Below, one piece after another: positions 1 through 8,409 of a stretch of DNA of 64,000 bases. The translations under genes were made by a program, and so were the position numbers. Origin of the DNA: CAZGRP01 sp964527995 (GTDB taxonomy: Bacteria; Zhuqueibacterota; Zhuqueibacteria; Oceanimicrobiales; CAZGRP01); assembly GCA_964527995.1 (NCBI GenBank), contig CAZGRP010000009.1, forward strand, positions 1 to 64,000, in the 5' to 3' direction. Numbering within the stretch: position 1 is the first letter of the stretch; every line of letters starts with the position of its first letter. The notes beneath the pieces are model-generated. The model did no database searches. It was not told where the DNA came from and saw only the letters and a program-made list of their open reading frames with translations.

Positions 1-59
1 ACCACACCTCGTCTTGCTTGTTGAAAGGATTTCCCCGGTGCCACAGTCACCTGGCACAA

Positions 60-88
60 AAGGTAGCCATTTTCTGCTTGCGTGTCAA
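60..88 (-). promoter_or_regulatory. sigma-70 promoter pointing off the left edge
   Basis: Read on the minus strand there is TTGACA (83-88), a 17 bp spacer and TACCTT (60-65). It lies just past the terminator of the TPR gene, so it would start the next minus-strand transcript, whose gene is outside the window. I see no coding sequence in 1-138. Confidence 0.4.
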
Positions 89-138
89 GGCAAAAACAGT
101 GCCGTCTCTTGTCTTCACCACGATCTTGTGGATGCCAC

Positions 139-169
139 AAAAAAAGCCCCAGGCAAAACGCCTGGGGCT
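139..169 (-). terminator. rho-independent terminator of the TPR lipoprotein gene
   Basis: A perfect 10 bp stem (145-154 with 160-169, loop 155-159) is followed on the minus strand by a run of seven U residues (139-145). It lies 20 bases after the stop codon of the TPR lipoprotein gene. Confidence 0.9.
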
Positions 170-189
170 CTCGGAGATGGAAGTTGGGG

Positions 190-1335
190 CTATTGGTTGT
201 TCTTTTCCGTACCGTCGCTGCTTTGTTCGCCCTTCAACTCGTCCGCCTTCTTGAATGCAGCCTCGCCTTTCTCGCGGTCGCCAGTGTTGACGTAGGCCAC
301 ACCCAAATTGTACCACGTGGCGTAGTTGGTAGGATCGAGATCTTTGGCCTTCTCGAGATAGGGGATTGCGTTCTTGTAGTTCTTGATGGCCTCGTCACGC
401 AGCTCTTTGAGCTGCGCCTCGGAGTATTCCTTCTGGTTCACATCGAGCTCGCGCAACACCTTCATCTTGTTTTCGGCCATGATCAAATAGGCGTTGGCGA
501 TATTCAAATAGGCTTCCAGATCATCCGGCGAAAGCTCGAGAACCTTCTGGAACTGCTCGATGGCCTTGTCGTACTCCTCGGAAAGAAAGAACAACCGGCC
601 GTAATTGAAGCGCAGATCCTTGTCCTCGGGGTGCTTGGCAATCGCTTCCTTGTAGAAGTTGAGCGCCTTTTCGCGCTGCCCCATGAAGTCATAGGCCAGG
701 GCGATATTGGCAATGGCATCGACGTTGTCGGGATCCATCTCGACAACCTTCTGAAGAATGTCGATGGCCTTCTGGTATTCTTTCTTGTTGTAGTACAGGT
801 TACCCAGACTAACCATCGCTTCTTCATCATCTGGAGCGACTTTGAGCAGGTTCTGGTAGGCGGCGATGGCTTCATCCGCATTGTTCATGCGGATGTAGGC
901 GTACGCCAGATTCTTGTAGGCCTCGGGCTTGGAGGGGTCCAGAAGAATCGCAGTCTTGAACGCCTCGAGCGCTTTTTCCGTCTGTCCGGCCTTGATGAAA
1001 TTGACGCCCCGGTTGAAATTGTCCACCCAGTACTTCTCGCGTGTGATACGGATCTGCTGTTCGAACTTCGGAGAGATTTTCAGCGACTTGTCAAACTCGG
1101 CGTTCATTTCCTTGAACTTGCCCTTCTCGCCGTAGCCGCGCCCAAGCAGGTAGTGTGCCTCTGGATCGTCGGGGTAGGTCTGCACGGCCAGCTCGAGCTG
1201 CTCGATGGCCTTGTCCCAGTCCCCCTGCTGGATGTAGACCTTTGCCGAGGTCACCTCCTTAGACTGGCAGGCCCAGAAGGAAACAGATGCGACCAGTGCA
1301 AGGATTGTGGCCGCGGCAGAAAACTTGCTTTTCAT
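190..1335 (-). CDS. TPR-repeat lipoprotein
   Basis: This 381-residue protein is a chain of about nine tetratricopeptide repeats (alternating helix pairs with the usual G-Y-A-P spacing) behind a signal peptide ending in FWAC, which reads as a lipobox. It is probably a membrane-anchored scaffold for protein-protein contacts facing the periplasm. I chose the ATG at 1335 because GAGGAG lies 9 bases upstream and because the signal peptide begins there; the reading frame stays open further upstream, but that stretch has no signal character. A TTGACT-17-TATATT promoter and a strong terminator make it a single-gene transcript. The partner is unknown; TPR folds do not reveal the ligand. Confidence 0.85.
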   Translation of the reverse strand: MKSKFSAAATILALVASVSFWACQSKEVTSAKVYIQQGDWDKAIEQLELAVQTYPDDPEAHYLLGRGYGEKGKFKEMNAEFDKSLKISPKFEQQIRITREKYWVDNFNRGVNFIKAGQTEKALEAFKTAILLDPSKPEAYKNLAYAYIRMNNADEAIAAYQNLLKVAPDDEEAMVSLGNLYYNKKEYQKAIDILQKVVEMDPDNVDAIANIALAYDFMGQREKALNFYKEAIAKHPEDKDLRFNYGRLFFLSEEYDKAIEQFQKVLELSPDDLEAYLNIANAYLIMAENKMKVLRELDVNQKEYSEAQLKELRDEAIKNYKNAIPYLEKAKDLDPTNYATWYNLGVAYVNTGDREKGEAAFKKADELKGEQSSDGTEKNNQ

Positions 1336-1383
1336 TTTACAGATCTCCTCTTTGAACTTGTTGTCAACCTTTTGCCGCCGTGT

Positions 1384-1412
1384 AATATAGCCCAAACGCC
1401 CAATGAAGTCAA
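1384..1412 (-). promoter_or_regulatory. sigma-70 promoter of the TPR lipoprotein gene
   Basis: On the minus strand: TTGACT (1407-1412), exactly 17 bp, TATATT (1384-1389). The predicted start of transcription is about 40 bases before the ATG at 1335. Confidence 0.75.
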
Positions 1413-1511
1413 GAAATATTTGCTGCTTGGAAGGCCCTGCTCCGACCGCCTGCACTCTTCCTCGTTGCGCCTGTCCGGAGCCACCGCCGGGCCGTTCGGC
1501 GGACGAGGGTG

Positions 1512-2558
1512 TTACCTGCCTCCTGAGGGTGCCAGCTCCCGCAGGTTACGTGCAAAGGGCGGCTCGATGACGCCAGCCTCGGTGATGATGGCACTGATGA
1601 GGCCGTGCGGGGTCAAATCGAAGGCTGGATTGTAGGCGTCGGCGCCGGCCGGGGCGATTCTGTGGCCGCCGCAACTCCTGACCTCCTCCGGGTCGCGCTC
1701 TTCGATGGGAATCTGGTCGCCGCTACGGAGAGTGAAGTCGATCGTGGAGATCGGCGCCGCCACGTAGAACGGGATGCCATGATGCCTTGCCAGCACAGCC
1801 AGCGCATAAGTGCCGATCTTGTTGGCCGTGTCGCCGTTGGCAGCGATGCGGTCGGCACCGACGATGACACAATCGACTTTGCGTTGTTGCATCACAAACC
1901 CTGCCGCGCCATCAGCGATCACCGTCACCGGGATGCCTTCCTGCATCAGCTCCCAGGCATTGAGGCGGGCCCCCTGCAGCAAGGGCCGGGTTTCGTCGGC
2001 ATAGACGTGCACCCTTTTCCCCTGTTCGACGGCGGCATAGACCACCCCGAGCGCGGTGCCGTAGTCGGCGGTGGCCAGGGCGCCGGTGTTGCAGTGCGTC
2101 AACACCTCTGCCGGGTCCGGCAGGAGCGCTGCGCCGTGGTGGCCGATCTGGCGGCAGGTGCGGCGGTCCTCTTCGAGGATCTGCTGGGCCTCGGCGAGCA
2201 GGGCGGCCTTGATTTGGGCCACAGGCTGGCCGCGGCGCGATTGCGCCACCGCCCACATCCTGTCCAGGGCCCAGAACAGGTTGACGGCCGTGGGCCGGGT
2301 CGTTCGCAAGAAATCGATCGTCGTACGCAGCCGCTGGTAGAACGCCTGCGGCTCGTCCGGCGCCTTCTGCACGCCGATCACCACGCCGAAGGCGGCCGCG
2401 ATACCGATCGCCGGGGCGCCACGCACTCGCAGCGAGCGGATGGCCTCTCCGAGTGTTTCCACCTCGTCCGTCTCGATATGAACGAGCTCGTGTGGCAACC
2501 TGGTCTGATCGATCAGCCGCACCTTGCCGTCTTTCCACTCGATCGTTTTCACCGGCAT
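1512..2558 (-). CDS. mtnA: S-methyl-5-thioribose-1-phosphate isomerase
   Basis: This is the methionine salvage enzyme that converts methylthioribose-1-phosphate to methylthioribulose-1-phosphate. The 348-residue length is normal for MtnA. The family signature is complete: RGAPAIGIAAAFGV near residue 50, the catalytic cysteine in THCNTGALATADYGTA, and the catalytic aspartate in GADRIAANGDTANKIGTYA. The ATG at 2558 was chosen because GGAGG sits 6-7 bases upstream and the conserved N-terminus begins there. The reading frame runs on upstream without similarity to the family. eIF2B-like paralogues such as ribose-1,5-bisphosphate isomerase are related, but the NTGALAT motif and close fit favour MtnA. 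No other salvage genes lie next to it. Confidence 0.95.
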   Translation of the reverse strand: MPVKTIEWKDGKVRLIDQTRLPHELVHIETDEVETLGEAIRSLRVRGAPAIGIAAAFGVVIGVQKAPDEPQAFYQRLRTTIDFLRTTRPTAVNLFWALDRMWAVAQSRRGQPVAQIKAALLAEAQQILEEDRRTCRQIGHHGAALLPDPAEVLTHCNTGALATADYGTALGVVYAAVEQGKRVHVYADETRPLLQGARLNAWELMQEGIPVTVIADGAAGFVMQQRKVDCVIVGADRIAANGDTANKIGTYALAVLARHHGIPFYVAAPISTIDFTLRSGDQIPIEERDPEEVRSCGGHRIAPAGADAYNPAFDLTPHGLISAIITEAGVIEPPFARNLRELAPSGGR

Positions 2559-2599
2559 GAAGTTTCCTCCACTCCTGAGGTGAGGACCTGTCGACCGGA

Positions 2600-2627
2600 A
2601 GATAACAAAGCGTTTGCGGAAATTCAA
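2600..2627 (-). promoter_or_regulatory. candidate promoter of mtnA
   Basis: Minus-strand TTGAAT (2622-2627), 16 bp, TTATCT (2600-2605), about 40 bases ahead of the mtnA start. The match to consensus is moderate. Confidence 0.45.
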
Positions 2628-2761
2628 GTGGGCCCGGGGACATCTCACTGAGGCGGGAGGGCGATCCGGCAGTTTTTCGTGCTTCCCTCTCCGCAAAGCC
2701 TTCCGCTTGCCTCTAACTAACAGAAGCAAACCGCGAGAGAGGGAACCTACGCACTGCAACG

Positions 2762-3130
2762 ATGACACGGATCATTCTCCTCGACGACGAGCTTGAGTCT
2801 CAGATGCGCATCTACCTGGCGCTCCGCGACAAGTACAGAGTCGAAATCGCCGAGGATGGCCACGCAGTCATGGCGATGGTCCGTAAGCTGCAACCAGATT
2901 TGCTCCTCCTCGGCCTTCAGCCTTCGAGTCAATGGAACGATCGACGTTCCGGCCTCCAGCTGATCGAAAAGTTGAAGCGCAAGTACAAGGACCTGAAGAT
3001 CGTTACCATTCTGGATTCCAGGAATCATAAACTTGAGAGGGAAGTTCTGTCGAAGGGAGCCGACGGCTTCGTGGTACGCCCCATCCGCACACGAGCTTTG
3101 CTGTCGCAGATGAAGGCTCTCGAGCTCTAG
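2762..3130 (+). CDS. degenerate receiver-domain protein lacking the phospho-acceptor Asp
   Basis: A 122-residue single-domain protein with the fold pattern of a CheY-like receiver. The acidic pair is present (LLDDE, residues 6-10), and so are the alternating hydrophobic strands. The phospho-acceptor position in LLLLGLQ is Gly51 instead of Asp, and the conserved lysine before proline is arginine (VVRPI). It should therefore not be phosphorylated in the usual way and may act as a constitutive binding module. It is divergent from mtnA and has a hairpin terminator of its own 54 bases after the stop. A bona fide receiver follows at 3324. Whether the two share a partner kinase is unknown; none is encoded in the window. 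Confidence 0.8.
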   Translation: MTRIILLDDELESQMRIYLALRDKYRVEIAEDGHAVMAMVRKLQPDLLLLGLQPSSQWNDRRSGLQLIEKLKRKYKDLKIVTILDSRNHKLEREVLSKGADGFVVRPIRTRALLSQMKALEL

Positions 3131-3183
3131 CCTGCGCGACCTCGGCAGGGGCTCAACCCGCCAGCAGTACATCCAGCCCATCC

Positions 3184-3219
3184 AAAAGGCCAGACCGGCG
3201 ATCCGGTGCTGGCCTTTTT
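3184..3219 (+). terminator. rho-independent terminator after the degenerate receiver gene
   Basis: Stem 3184-3193 pairs with 3209-3218. An inner stem pairs 3194-3198 with 3203-3207 around a four-base loop, with one bulged G at 3208. The right arm ends in a run of T. Confidence 0.85.
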
Positions 3220-3240
3220 GTTGTTGCTGGAAATCTTCTA

Positions 3241-3268
3241 TTGCATTTATGGGAAATTGTACTAATTT
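3241..3268 (+). promoter_or_regulatory. candidate promoter of the second receiver gene
   Basis: TTGCAT (3241-3246), 16 bp, TAATTT (3263-3268), starting 22 bases after the preceding terminator, with the ATG at 3324 about 50 bases beyond the predicted start of transcription. Confidence 0.5.
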
Positions 3269-3323
3269 TGTTTCTAGCACTTGATTCTGTAGGCCCGTCA
3301 TCGTAGCAGGGAAAGGAGTCCCC

Positions 3324-3674
3324 ATGAAGACGATCCTGTTGGTCGAAGATGAGGCAAACCTTCGCCTGCTTTATGAGCAGGAGCTTGGCGAGGAGGGCTA
3401 CAAAGTGATCAGCGTGGGCAGCGGCGAAGAAGCTCTAGATCTGTTCGAGCAGGTGCCGGTCGACCTGGCTGTGCTCGACATCAAGCTCGACAAGATGAAC
3501 GGCATCGAGCTGTTACGCCGGCTCAAAGGACGCTCGCGCGATCTCAAAGTCGTCCTCAACACCGCCTACTCCACCTACAAAGCCGACTTCGGCAGTTGGT
3601 CTGCAGACGCCTTCCTGGTAAAATCCGCAGATTTGAGTGAACTCAAGGCGACGATTCAGTCGCTGCTGCAGTAG
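3324..3674 (+). CDS. single-domain response regulator (CheY-like)
   Basis: A 116-residue protein that is all receiver domain. It has the acidic cluster VEDE (residues 7-10), the phospho-acceptor Asp52 in LAVLDIKL, and a lysine near the C-terminus (FLVKSAD). There is no output domain, so it must act by protein-protein contact after phosphorylation by a kinase encoded elsewhere. AAGGAG lies 7 bases before the ATG. It follows the degenerate receiver after a terminator and new promoter, so the two appear to be independently transcribed. nadB begins 66 bases downstream with no obvious promoter of its own, so read-through into nadB is possible. Confidence 0.9.
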   Translation: MKTILLVEDEANLRLLYEQELGEEGYKVISVGSGEEALDLFEQVPVDLAVLDIKLDKMNGIELLRRLKGRSRDLKVVLNTAYSTYKADFGSWSADAFLVKSADLSELKATIQSLLQ

Positions 3675-3740
3675 GCAAGCTGCGACCATGCTCCTGCTGG
3701 GTCACCAGACGCCGCCCGCTGCTTTGCCATCCGTAGGCCG

Positions 3741-5384
3741 ATGAGCAACCGAACACAGACCGATTTCCTGGTGATCGGCAGTGGCATCGCCGGTCTTTCC
3801 TTTGCCCTGAAGGCCGCCGACTACGGCAGCGTGGCCATCATCACCAAGAAAGAGAAGGCGGAGTCGAATACCAACTACGCTCAGGGCGGGATCGCCGCCG
3901 TTGTCGACCAACATGACAGCTTCGACTCCCATGTGGCCGATACGCTGGCGGCCGGCGCCGGCCTCTGCCACCGGGATGCGGTGGAGATGATGGTCCACGA
4001 AGGGCCAGCAGCGATCGAGGAGTTGGTGTCGTGGGGAGCGGAGTTTAGTCGCGACACCTCCGGTCTGGTGCTTGGCCGCGAGGGCGGTCACAGTCGCAGC
4101 CGTATCGTTCATGCAAAAGACCGTACCGGCCGGGAGGTCGAACGCGCCCTGCTGGAGGCGATTAAGTCGCATCCGGACATCACCACCTATGAGGACCACC
4201 TGGCCATCGACCTGCTGACCGAACACCAGTTGGGTCGCGACGCCGAGTTGCGGGCCACAAAGAAACATTGCTGGGGAGCCTACGCGCTCGACGTTCCTGG
4301 CGGCAAAGTGAAGACCTTCCTGGCGAAGGTGACCGTGCTGTGTACGGGCGGCTGCGGTCAGGTTTACGCCCACACGACCAACCCCGACATCGCCACCGGT
4401 GACGGCATCGCCATGGCCTACCGGGCCGGTGCACTGCTGGCCAACCTGGAGTTCATGCAGTTCCATCCGACGACGCTTTATCATCCCGCAGCGCGCTCGT
4501 TTCTGATCTCGGAAGCGGTGCGCGGATTCGGTGGCATCTTGCGCACCCGCGACGGCGAAGCGTTTATGGAACGGTATCATCCCATGAAGGATCTGGCGCC
4601 CCGCGATATCGTCGCCCGCGCCATCGATGCTGAGTTGAAACGTCGCGGCGAGGAGTGTGTCTACCTCGACCTGACGCACCTGCCCGCCGAAGCGATCCGC
4701 GAGCGGTTTCCCTATATCTACGAGCGCTGCCTGGAGTACAAGATCGACATGACCGCCGAGCCCATCCCGGTGGTGCCCGCGGCCCACTACATGTGTGGCG
4801 GCGTGGCCACGGACCTGTTCGCGCGCACCTCCATCATCGGCCTGTACGCCTGCGGCGAGACCGCCTGCACGGGTGTGCACGGCGCCAACCGCCTGGCATC
4901 CAACTCCTTGCTCGAGGCTGTGGTTTTTGCCCGCCGCGCATGGGAAAACGCCCGCGATTTCATTTCCGAACAGCAGCGCTTTCGCTTCCCACCCCTGCCC
5001 GATTGGAACGACGAGGGCACCTTCGACCACGAGGAGTGGGTGCTGATCTCGCACGATTGGGAGGAGATCCGCAGTCTGATGTGGGACTATGTCGGCATCG
5101 TGCGGTCGGGCCTGCGCCTCGACCGGGCGCTGCGACGCATCCATCTGATCGCCGAAGAGATCGAGGACTTCTACAAGCGGGCCACGGTGACCGAAGGGCT
5201 GGTGGAGCTGCGCAACCTGGCGACGGTGGCGCTACTCATCATTCGCGCCGCCCGGCATCGCAGAGAGAGCCGCGGGCTGCACTACACGACCGACTACCCA
5301 AAGAGCGACGACCGGCGCTGGCAAGAGGACACGCTCATCGACCGCCAGCGCGTGGGACGTGGTATCTGGCAAATCGACTGGTGA
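3741..5384 (+). CDS. nadB: L-aspartate oxidase
   Basis: NadB is an FAD enzyme that oxidises L-aspartate to iminoaspartate, the first step of de novo NAD synthesis. The 547-residue protein starts with the FAD-binding GSGIAGLSFALKAA, followed by the SNTNYAQGGIAAV motif. It has the HYMCGGV active-site segment, and GANRLASNSLLEAVVFA close to the end of the flavin domain, all diagnostic of NadB rather than SdhA/FrdA. The C-terminal helical domain is complete. No good ribosome-binding site precedes the ATG. queF follows after 12 bases, so nadB, queF and queC form an operon. nadA and nadC are not in the window. Confidence 0.95.
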   Translation: MSNRTQTDFLVIGSGIAGLSFALKAADYGSVAIITKKEKAESNTNYAQGGIAAVVDQHDSFDSHVADTLAAGAGLCHRDAVEMMVHEGPAAIEELVSWGAEFSRDTSGLVLGREGGHSRSRIVHAKDRTGREVERALLEAIKSHPDITTYEDHLAIDLLTEHQLGRDAELRATKKHCWGAYALDVPGGKVKTFLAKVTVLCTGGCGQVYAHTTNPDIATGDGIAMAYRAGALLANLEFMQFHPTTLYHPAARSFLISEAVRGFGGILRTRDGEAFMERYHPMKDLAPRDIVARAIDAELKRRGEECVYLDLTHLPAEAIRERFPYIYERCLEYKIDMTAEPIPVVPAAHYMCGGVATDLFARTSIIGLYACGETACTGVHGANRLASNSLLEAVVFARRAWENARDFISEQQRFRFPPLPDWNDEGTFDHEEWVLISHDWEEIRSLMWDYVGIVRSGLRLDRALRRIHLIAEEIEDFYKRATVTEGLVELRNLATVALLIIRAARHRRESRGLHYTTDYPKSDDRRWQEDTLIDRQRVGRGIWQIDW

Positions 5385-5396
5385 GGAAGGACACCC

Positions 5397-5753
5397 ATGG
5401 CTGAGATCGAGGTTTTCGACAACCAATATCCCGAGAGAGAATTCACCATTACAATCGTCAATCCCGAGTACACCTCCGTTTGCCCTCGGACCGGTCTTCC
5501 CGACTTTGGCACGATCACGATCGAGTATGTTCCGGACCAGAAATGCCTCGAGCTGAAGTCCCTGAAATATTACTTCCTCGAATACCGCAACATGGGGATT
5601 TTCTACGAAGTGGCCGTCAACCGCATCCTCGACGACCTGGTGGCGGCCTGCCAGCCGCGCCGGATGAAGGTCACGGGCGAGTTCACCAGTCGGGGCGGCA
5701 TGCACACTACGGTGCGGGCGGCGTACGAACGGCAGCAGACAACCTCTTCCTGA
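5397..5753 (+). CDS. queF: NADPH-dependent 7-cyano-7-deazaguanine reductase
   Basis: QueF reduces preQ0 to preQ1 in queuosine biosynthesis. The 118-residue protein is the short single-domain form. It has the catalytic cysteine in SVCPRTGLPDFG, the NADPH-binding LKSLKYYFLEYRN segment, and the substrate-binding acidic and histidine residues in MGIFYEVAVNRILDDL. GAGGAAGG precedes the ATG by about 7 bases. It sits 12 bases after nadB and 3 bases before queC, so it is surely co-transcribed with both. The presence of QueF says that queC here serves queuosine tRNA modification rather than only preQ0 insertion into DNA. Confidence 0.95.
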   Translation: MAEIEVFDNQYPEREFTITIVNPEYTSVCPRTGLPDFGTITIEYVPDQKCLELKSLKYYFLEYRNMGIFYEVAVNRILDDLVAACQPRRMKVTGEFTSRGGMHTTVRAAYERQQTTSS

Positions 5754-5756
5754 CCC

Positions 5757-6455
5757 ATGAGTGCGCACTCATCCCGTCCTCTCGCCGTGTGCCTGGTGAG
5801 CGGCGGCATCGACAGCTGCGTGGCTGCGGCCATTGCTGCCGAACGTTTCGAGCTGGCTTTCCTACACGTCAACTATGGCCAGCGCACCGAACGCCGCGAA
5901 CTACAGGCCTTTCATGACATCGCCGGGTTCTACCAGGTGAAGCGACGGCTTGTCGTCGACATCACCTACCTGTCTCAGATCGGCGGCTCCAGCCTCACCG
6001 ATCTTAACATCGAAGTATCCCGGGCGGATCTTACGCGCACCGAGATCCCAACCTCCTACGTGCCGTTCCGCAACGCCAACATCCTCTCCATCGCCACGAG
6101 TTGGGGCGAAGTCCTCGCTGCCGAGCGCATTTTCATCGGCGCCATGGAAGAAGACAGCGCCGGCTACCCGGACTGCCGTAGCCAGTTCTACGAAGCCTTC
6201 AACCGCGTCATCGATGTCGGCACCAAACCCACAACGCGGCTGCGTATCGAGACGCCGCTCATCCACATGCGCAAGGCAGACGTAGTCCGGCGCGGCACCG
6301 AGCTGGGAGCGCCCTTTCACCTGACCTGGTCCTGCTACCAGCGCGAAGATCTCGCCTGCGGGGTATGCGACAGTTGCGCCTACCGCCTGCGTGGCTTCCA
6401 GCAGGCCGGCGTGGACGACCCCATTCCTTATGCCGAACGGCCGTGGTACGCGTAG
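5757..6455 (+). CDS. queC: 7-cyano-7-deazaguanine synthase
   Basis: QueC is an ATP-dependent ligase that converts 7-carboxy-7-deazaguanine to preQ0. The 232 residues begin with the PP-loop VSGGIDSCVAAAIA (residues 14-27) and end with the zinc-binding cysteine cluster CYQREDLACGVCDSC. The length is normal. The start lies 3 bases after the queF stop, which indicates translational coupling. queD and queE are not in the window. No clear terminator follows; 163 bases separate it from the next gene. Confidence 0.95.
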   Translation: MSAHSSRPLAVCLVSGGIDSCVAAAIAAERFELAFLHVNYGQRTERRELQAFHDIAGFYQVKRRLVVDITYLSQIGGSSLTDLNIEVSRADLTRTEIPTSYVPFRNANILSIATSWGEVLAAERIFIGAMEEDSAGYPDCRSQFYEAFNRVIDVGTKPTTRLRIETPLIHMRKADVVRRGTELGAPFHLTWSCYQREDLACGVCDSCAYRLRGFQQAGVDDPIPYAERPWYA

Positions 6456-6618
6456 CCCTTCTATTCTCGACATGGCCGGAGACGCTGACCTTCTCGGACA
6501 AACCCAACACGGCCTGCCACCTCAGTGACACCCACGTGCGCCAGTGGTGATCGAGAGGGTTGGCGTCTGAGTCGGCTTTCCTGGGGACACAGAACAAACT
6601 CGCAATCGGGAGGGAACC

Positions 6619-8382
6619 GTGCCTCGTACCTTCGTTCTCACCGCCTTGCTGTCGATACTGCTGACCCACACCTCGGCTTCAAGCGCCCAGACGGCCAACC
6701 GTCAGGCGCTTCTCGACTCCCTGGCCTCCCTGGCCGACCTCTATGGCGGCCGCATCGGCATTGCCGCGAAGAACCTCTCAACCGGTGAGATGCTGGCCCT
6801 GAATGCCGATGCCAAGTTCCCGACGGCGAGCGCCATCAAACTGCCTGTGATGGTGGAGTACTTCTACCAGGTGGCGGAGGGGCGACTGCGGCCGGAACAG
6901 CAGGTGGTGCTGGCCGACAGCAACAAGTGGGGCGGCTCGGGCGTGCTGCAGTACTTCCGTGGCGAGTCGAAACTGAAGCTTGCCGATGCCGTGACGCTGA
7001 TGATCATCCTGAGCGACAACACCGCCACCAACCTGGTGATCGACGCGCTTGGCCCTGACCTCCCGGCAAGCCTGCAGGCGGTCAATCGTCGTATGGAAGG
7101 TCTGGGTTTGAAGAACACCCGCCTGCTCAACAAGGTGATGTCGTGGGCCACCAAGACCGACAGCCCCGAGTCGCTGCGCTACGGCATCGGCGTGAGCACG
7201 CCAGCCGACATGGTGCTGCTGCTGGAGAAGATGGCCCGCGGCGAGTTGGTCAACCGGCAGGCCTCCGAAGAAATGATCGACATCCTGGCGCGGCAGCAGT
7301 ACAACTCGATGTTGCCACGCTATCTGCCCTTCGAAGACGTCCAGGATCTGCGCGTGGCCCACAAGACCGGGTCGGTCACCGAAACACGGGTCGATGCCGG
7401 CCTGGTGCTGTCGTCCAGGTGCCGCTACGCCGTGGCCATCTTCGCAGACCTGTCGCGCGACCACCGCGAAACCGTGGACAACCGGGCGGCGGTGGCCGTG
7501 GCCCGAGCCTCCCGCCTGATCTGGAACTATTTCGCCGCCGACTCCGGGATGGTGCCGCCGGCTCGGCCCAGCATCGACTGGAACGCCTTTCCCAGTGGCG
7601 AGTGGGCCCGCATCCCTCTATCCAACTCGCCGTTTCCACACCCAGCCCGCAGAGACGGCTACCGCACTTCCTCCGGGGAGTTCTATCCTTACAAAGGACA
7701 TTACGACGATTCCACTGCGGTGGTGGTGATCCCGAAAGGATTCCACGAAGTCAACCGCGCCGTCGATCTGATCGTGCATTTCCATGGCCATCGCAACGAC
7801 GCCCTGAACGTCATGGAACAGTTCGCCCTGCCGCAAGAGCTTCTGGCCTCGGGCAAGAATGCCATCCTGGTGATCGCCCAGGGGCCGAAAAACGCCCCGG
7901 ACTCGTTCGGAGGCAAAATGGAGGAGCCGGGAGGATTCCGCGCTTTTGTGACGGAACTGCTGCAGGTGCTGCAAAGGGAGGGAAAGATCGAGCACGCCGA
8001 GCCCGGCCGCATCATCGTCACCGCACACAGCGGCGGCTACCGGCCGGCGGCCTTTGTGCTTGCTGTCGGCGGGCTCACGGACCACATCCGTGAAGTCTAC
8101 CTGTTCGATGCCTTCTACGCCCAGTTGGCCAAGTTCTTCGACTGGGCCCGGGGGGATGACCGGCGTCTGGTCAGCATCTACACAGAGCACCTTGCCGACG
8201 AGCATGAGGCCTTCATGCAGATGCTGCGCCGTGCTGGCATCCCGTTTGGAACCTCGCTGGCAGAAAGACGCCGCATCACGTTGATGGCCACAGACGTCTG
8301 TCACGACTGCGTGATCCGCGGGAACTTGAGCCGCTGGCTGAAGGCCAGCAGTCTGGATGCGCTGTCGCCGTCCGGCCGGTGA
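6619..8382 (+). CDS. beta-lactamase-like serine hydrolase fused to an alpha/beta hydrolase
   Basis: An exported 587-residue fusion. After a signal peptide (about residues 1-25), residues 30-305 form a serine beta-lactamase/D-Ala-D-Ala-peptidase-like domain with Ser71-x-x-Lys74 (SAIK), Ser132-Asp-Asn134 and Lys249-Thr-Gly251. Residues 340-580 look like an esterase-type alpha/beta hydrolase with an HFHGH oxyanion motif and nucleophile Ser471 in AHSGGY. The class A omega-loop signature ExxLN is not intact (PESLRY at the corresponding place), so true beta-lactamase activity is doubtful. A GTG start is used; GGGAGGG lies 5 bases upstream. It could modify peptidoglycan or remove ester-linked groups in the periplasm; this is inference. 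It converges on the ligase gene at 8410. Confidence 0.85.
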   Translation: MPRTFVLTALLSILLTHTSASSAQTANRQALLDSLASLADLYGGRIGIAAKNLSTGEMLALNADAKFPTASAIKLPVMVEYFYQVAEGRLRPEQQVVLADSNKWGGSGVLQYFRGESKLKLADAVTLMIILSDNTATNLVIDALGPDLPASLQAVNRRMEGLGLKNTRLLNKVMSWATKTDSPESLRYGIGVSTPADMVLLLEKMARGELVNRQASEEMIDILARQQYNSMLPRYLPFEDVQDLRVAHKTGSVTETRVDAGLVLSSRCRYAVAIFADLSRDHRETVDNRAAVAVARASRLIWNYFAADSGMVPPARPSIDWNAFPSGEWARIPLSNSPFPHPARRDGYRTSSGEFYPYKGHYDDSTAVVVIPKGFHEVNRAVDLIVHFHGHRNDALNVMEQFALPQELLASGKNAILVIAQGPKNAPDSFGGKMEEPGGFRAFVTELLQVLQREGKIEHAEPGRIIVTAHSGGYRPAAFVLAVGGLTDHIREVYLFDAFYAQLAKFFDWARGDDRRLVSIYTEHLADEHEAFMQMLRRAGIPFGTSLAERRRITLMATDVCHDCVIRGNLSRWLKASSLDALSPSGR

Positions 8383-8409
8383 GTTCCGCCGTCCGTTCCA
8401 ACCGACACT

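Noticed and set aside
1484..1502. CCGCCG/CGGCGG inverted repeat after mtnA
   Set aside because: A six-base stem without any U run; too weak to call a terminator.
6619..7540. Calling the fusion's first domain a class A beta-lactamase
   Set aside because: SxxK, SDN and KTG are present but the omega-loop ExxLN signature is not, so only serine-hydrolase/beta-lactamase-like is justified.
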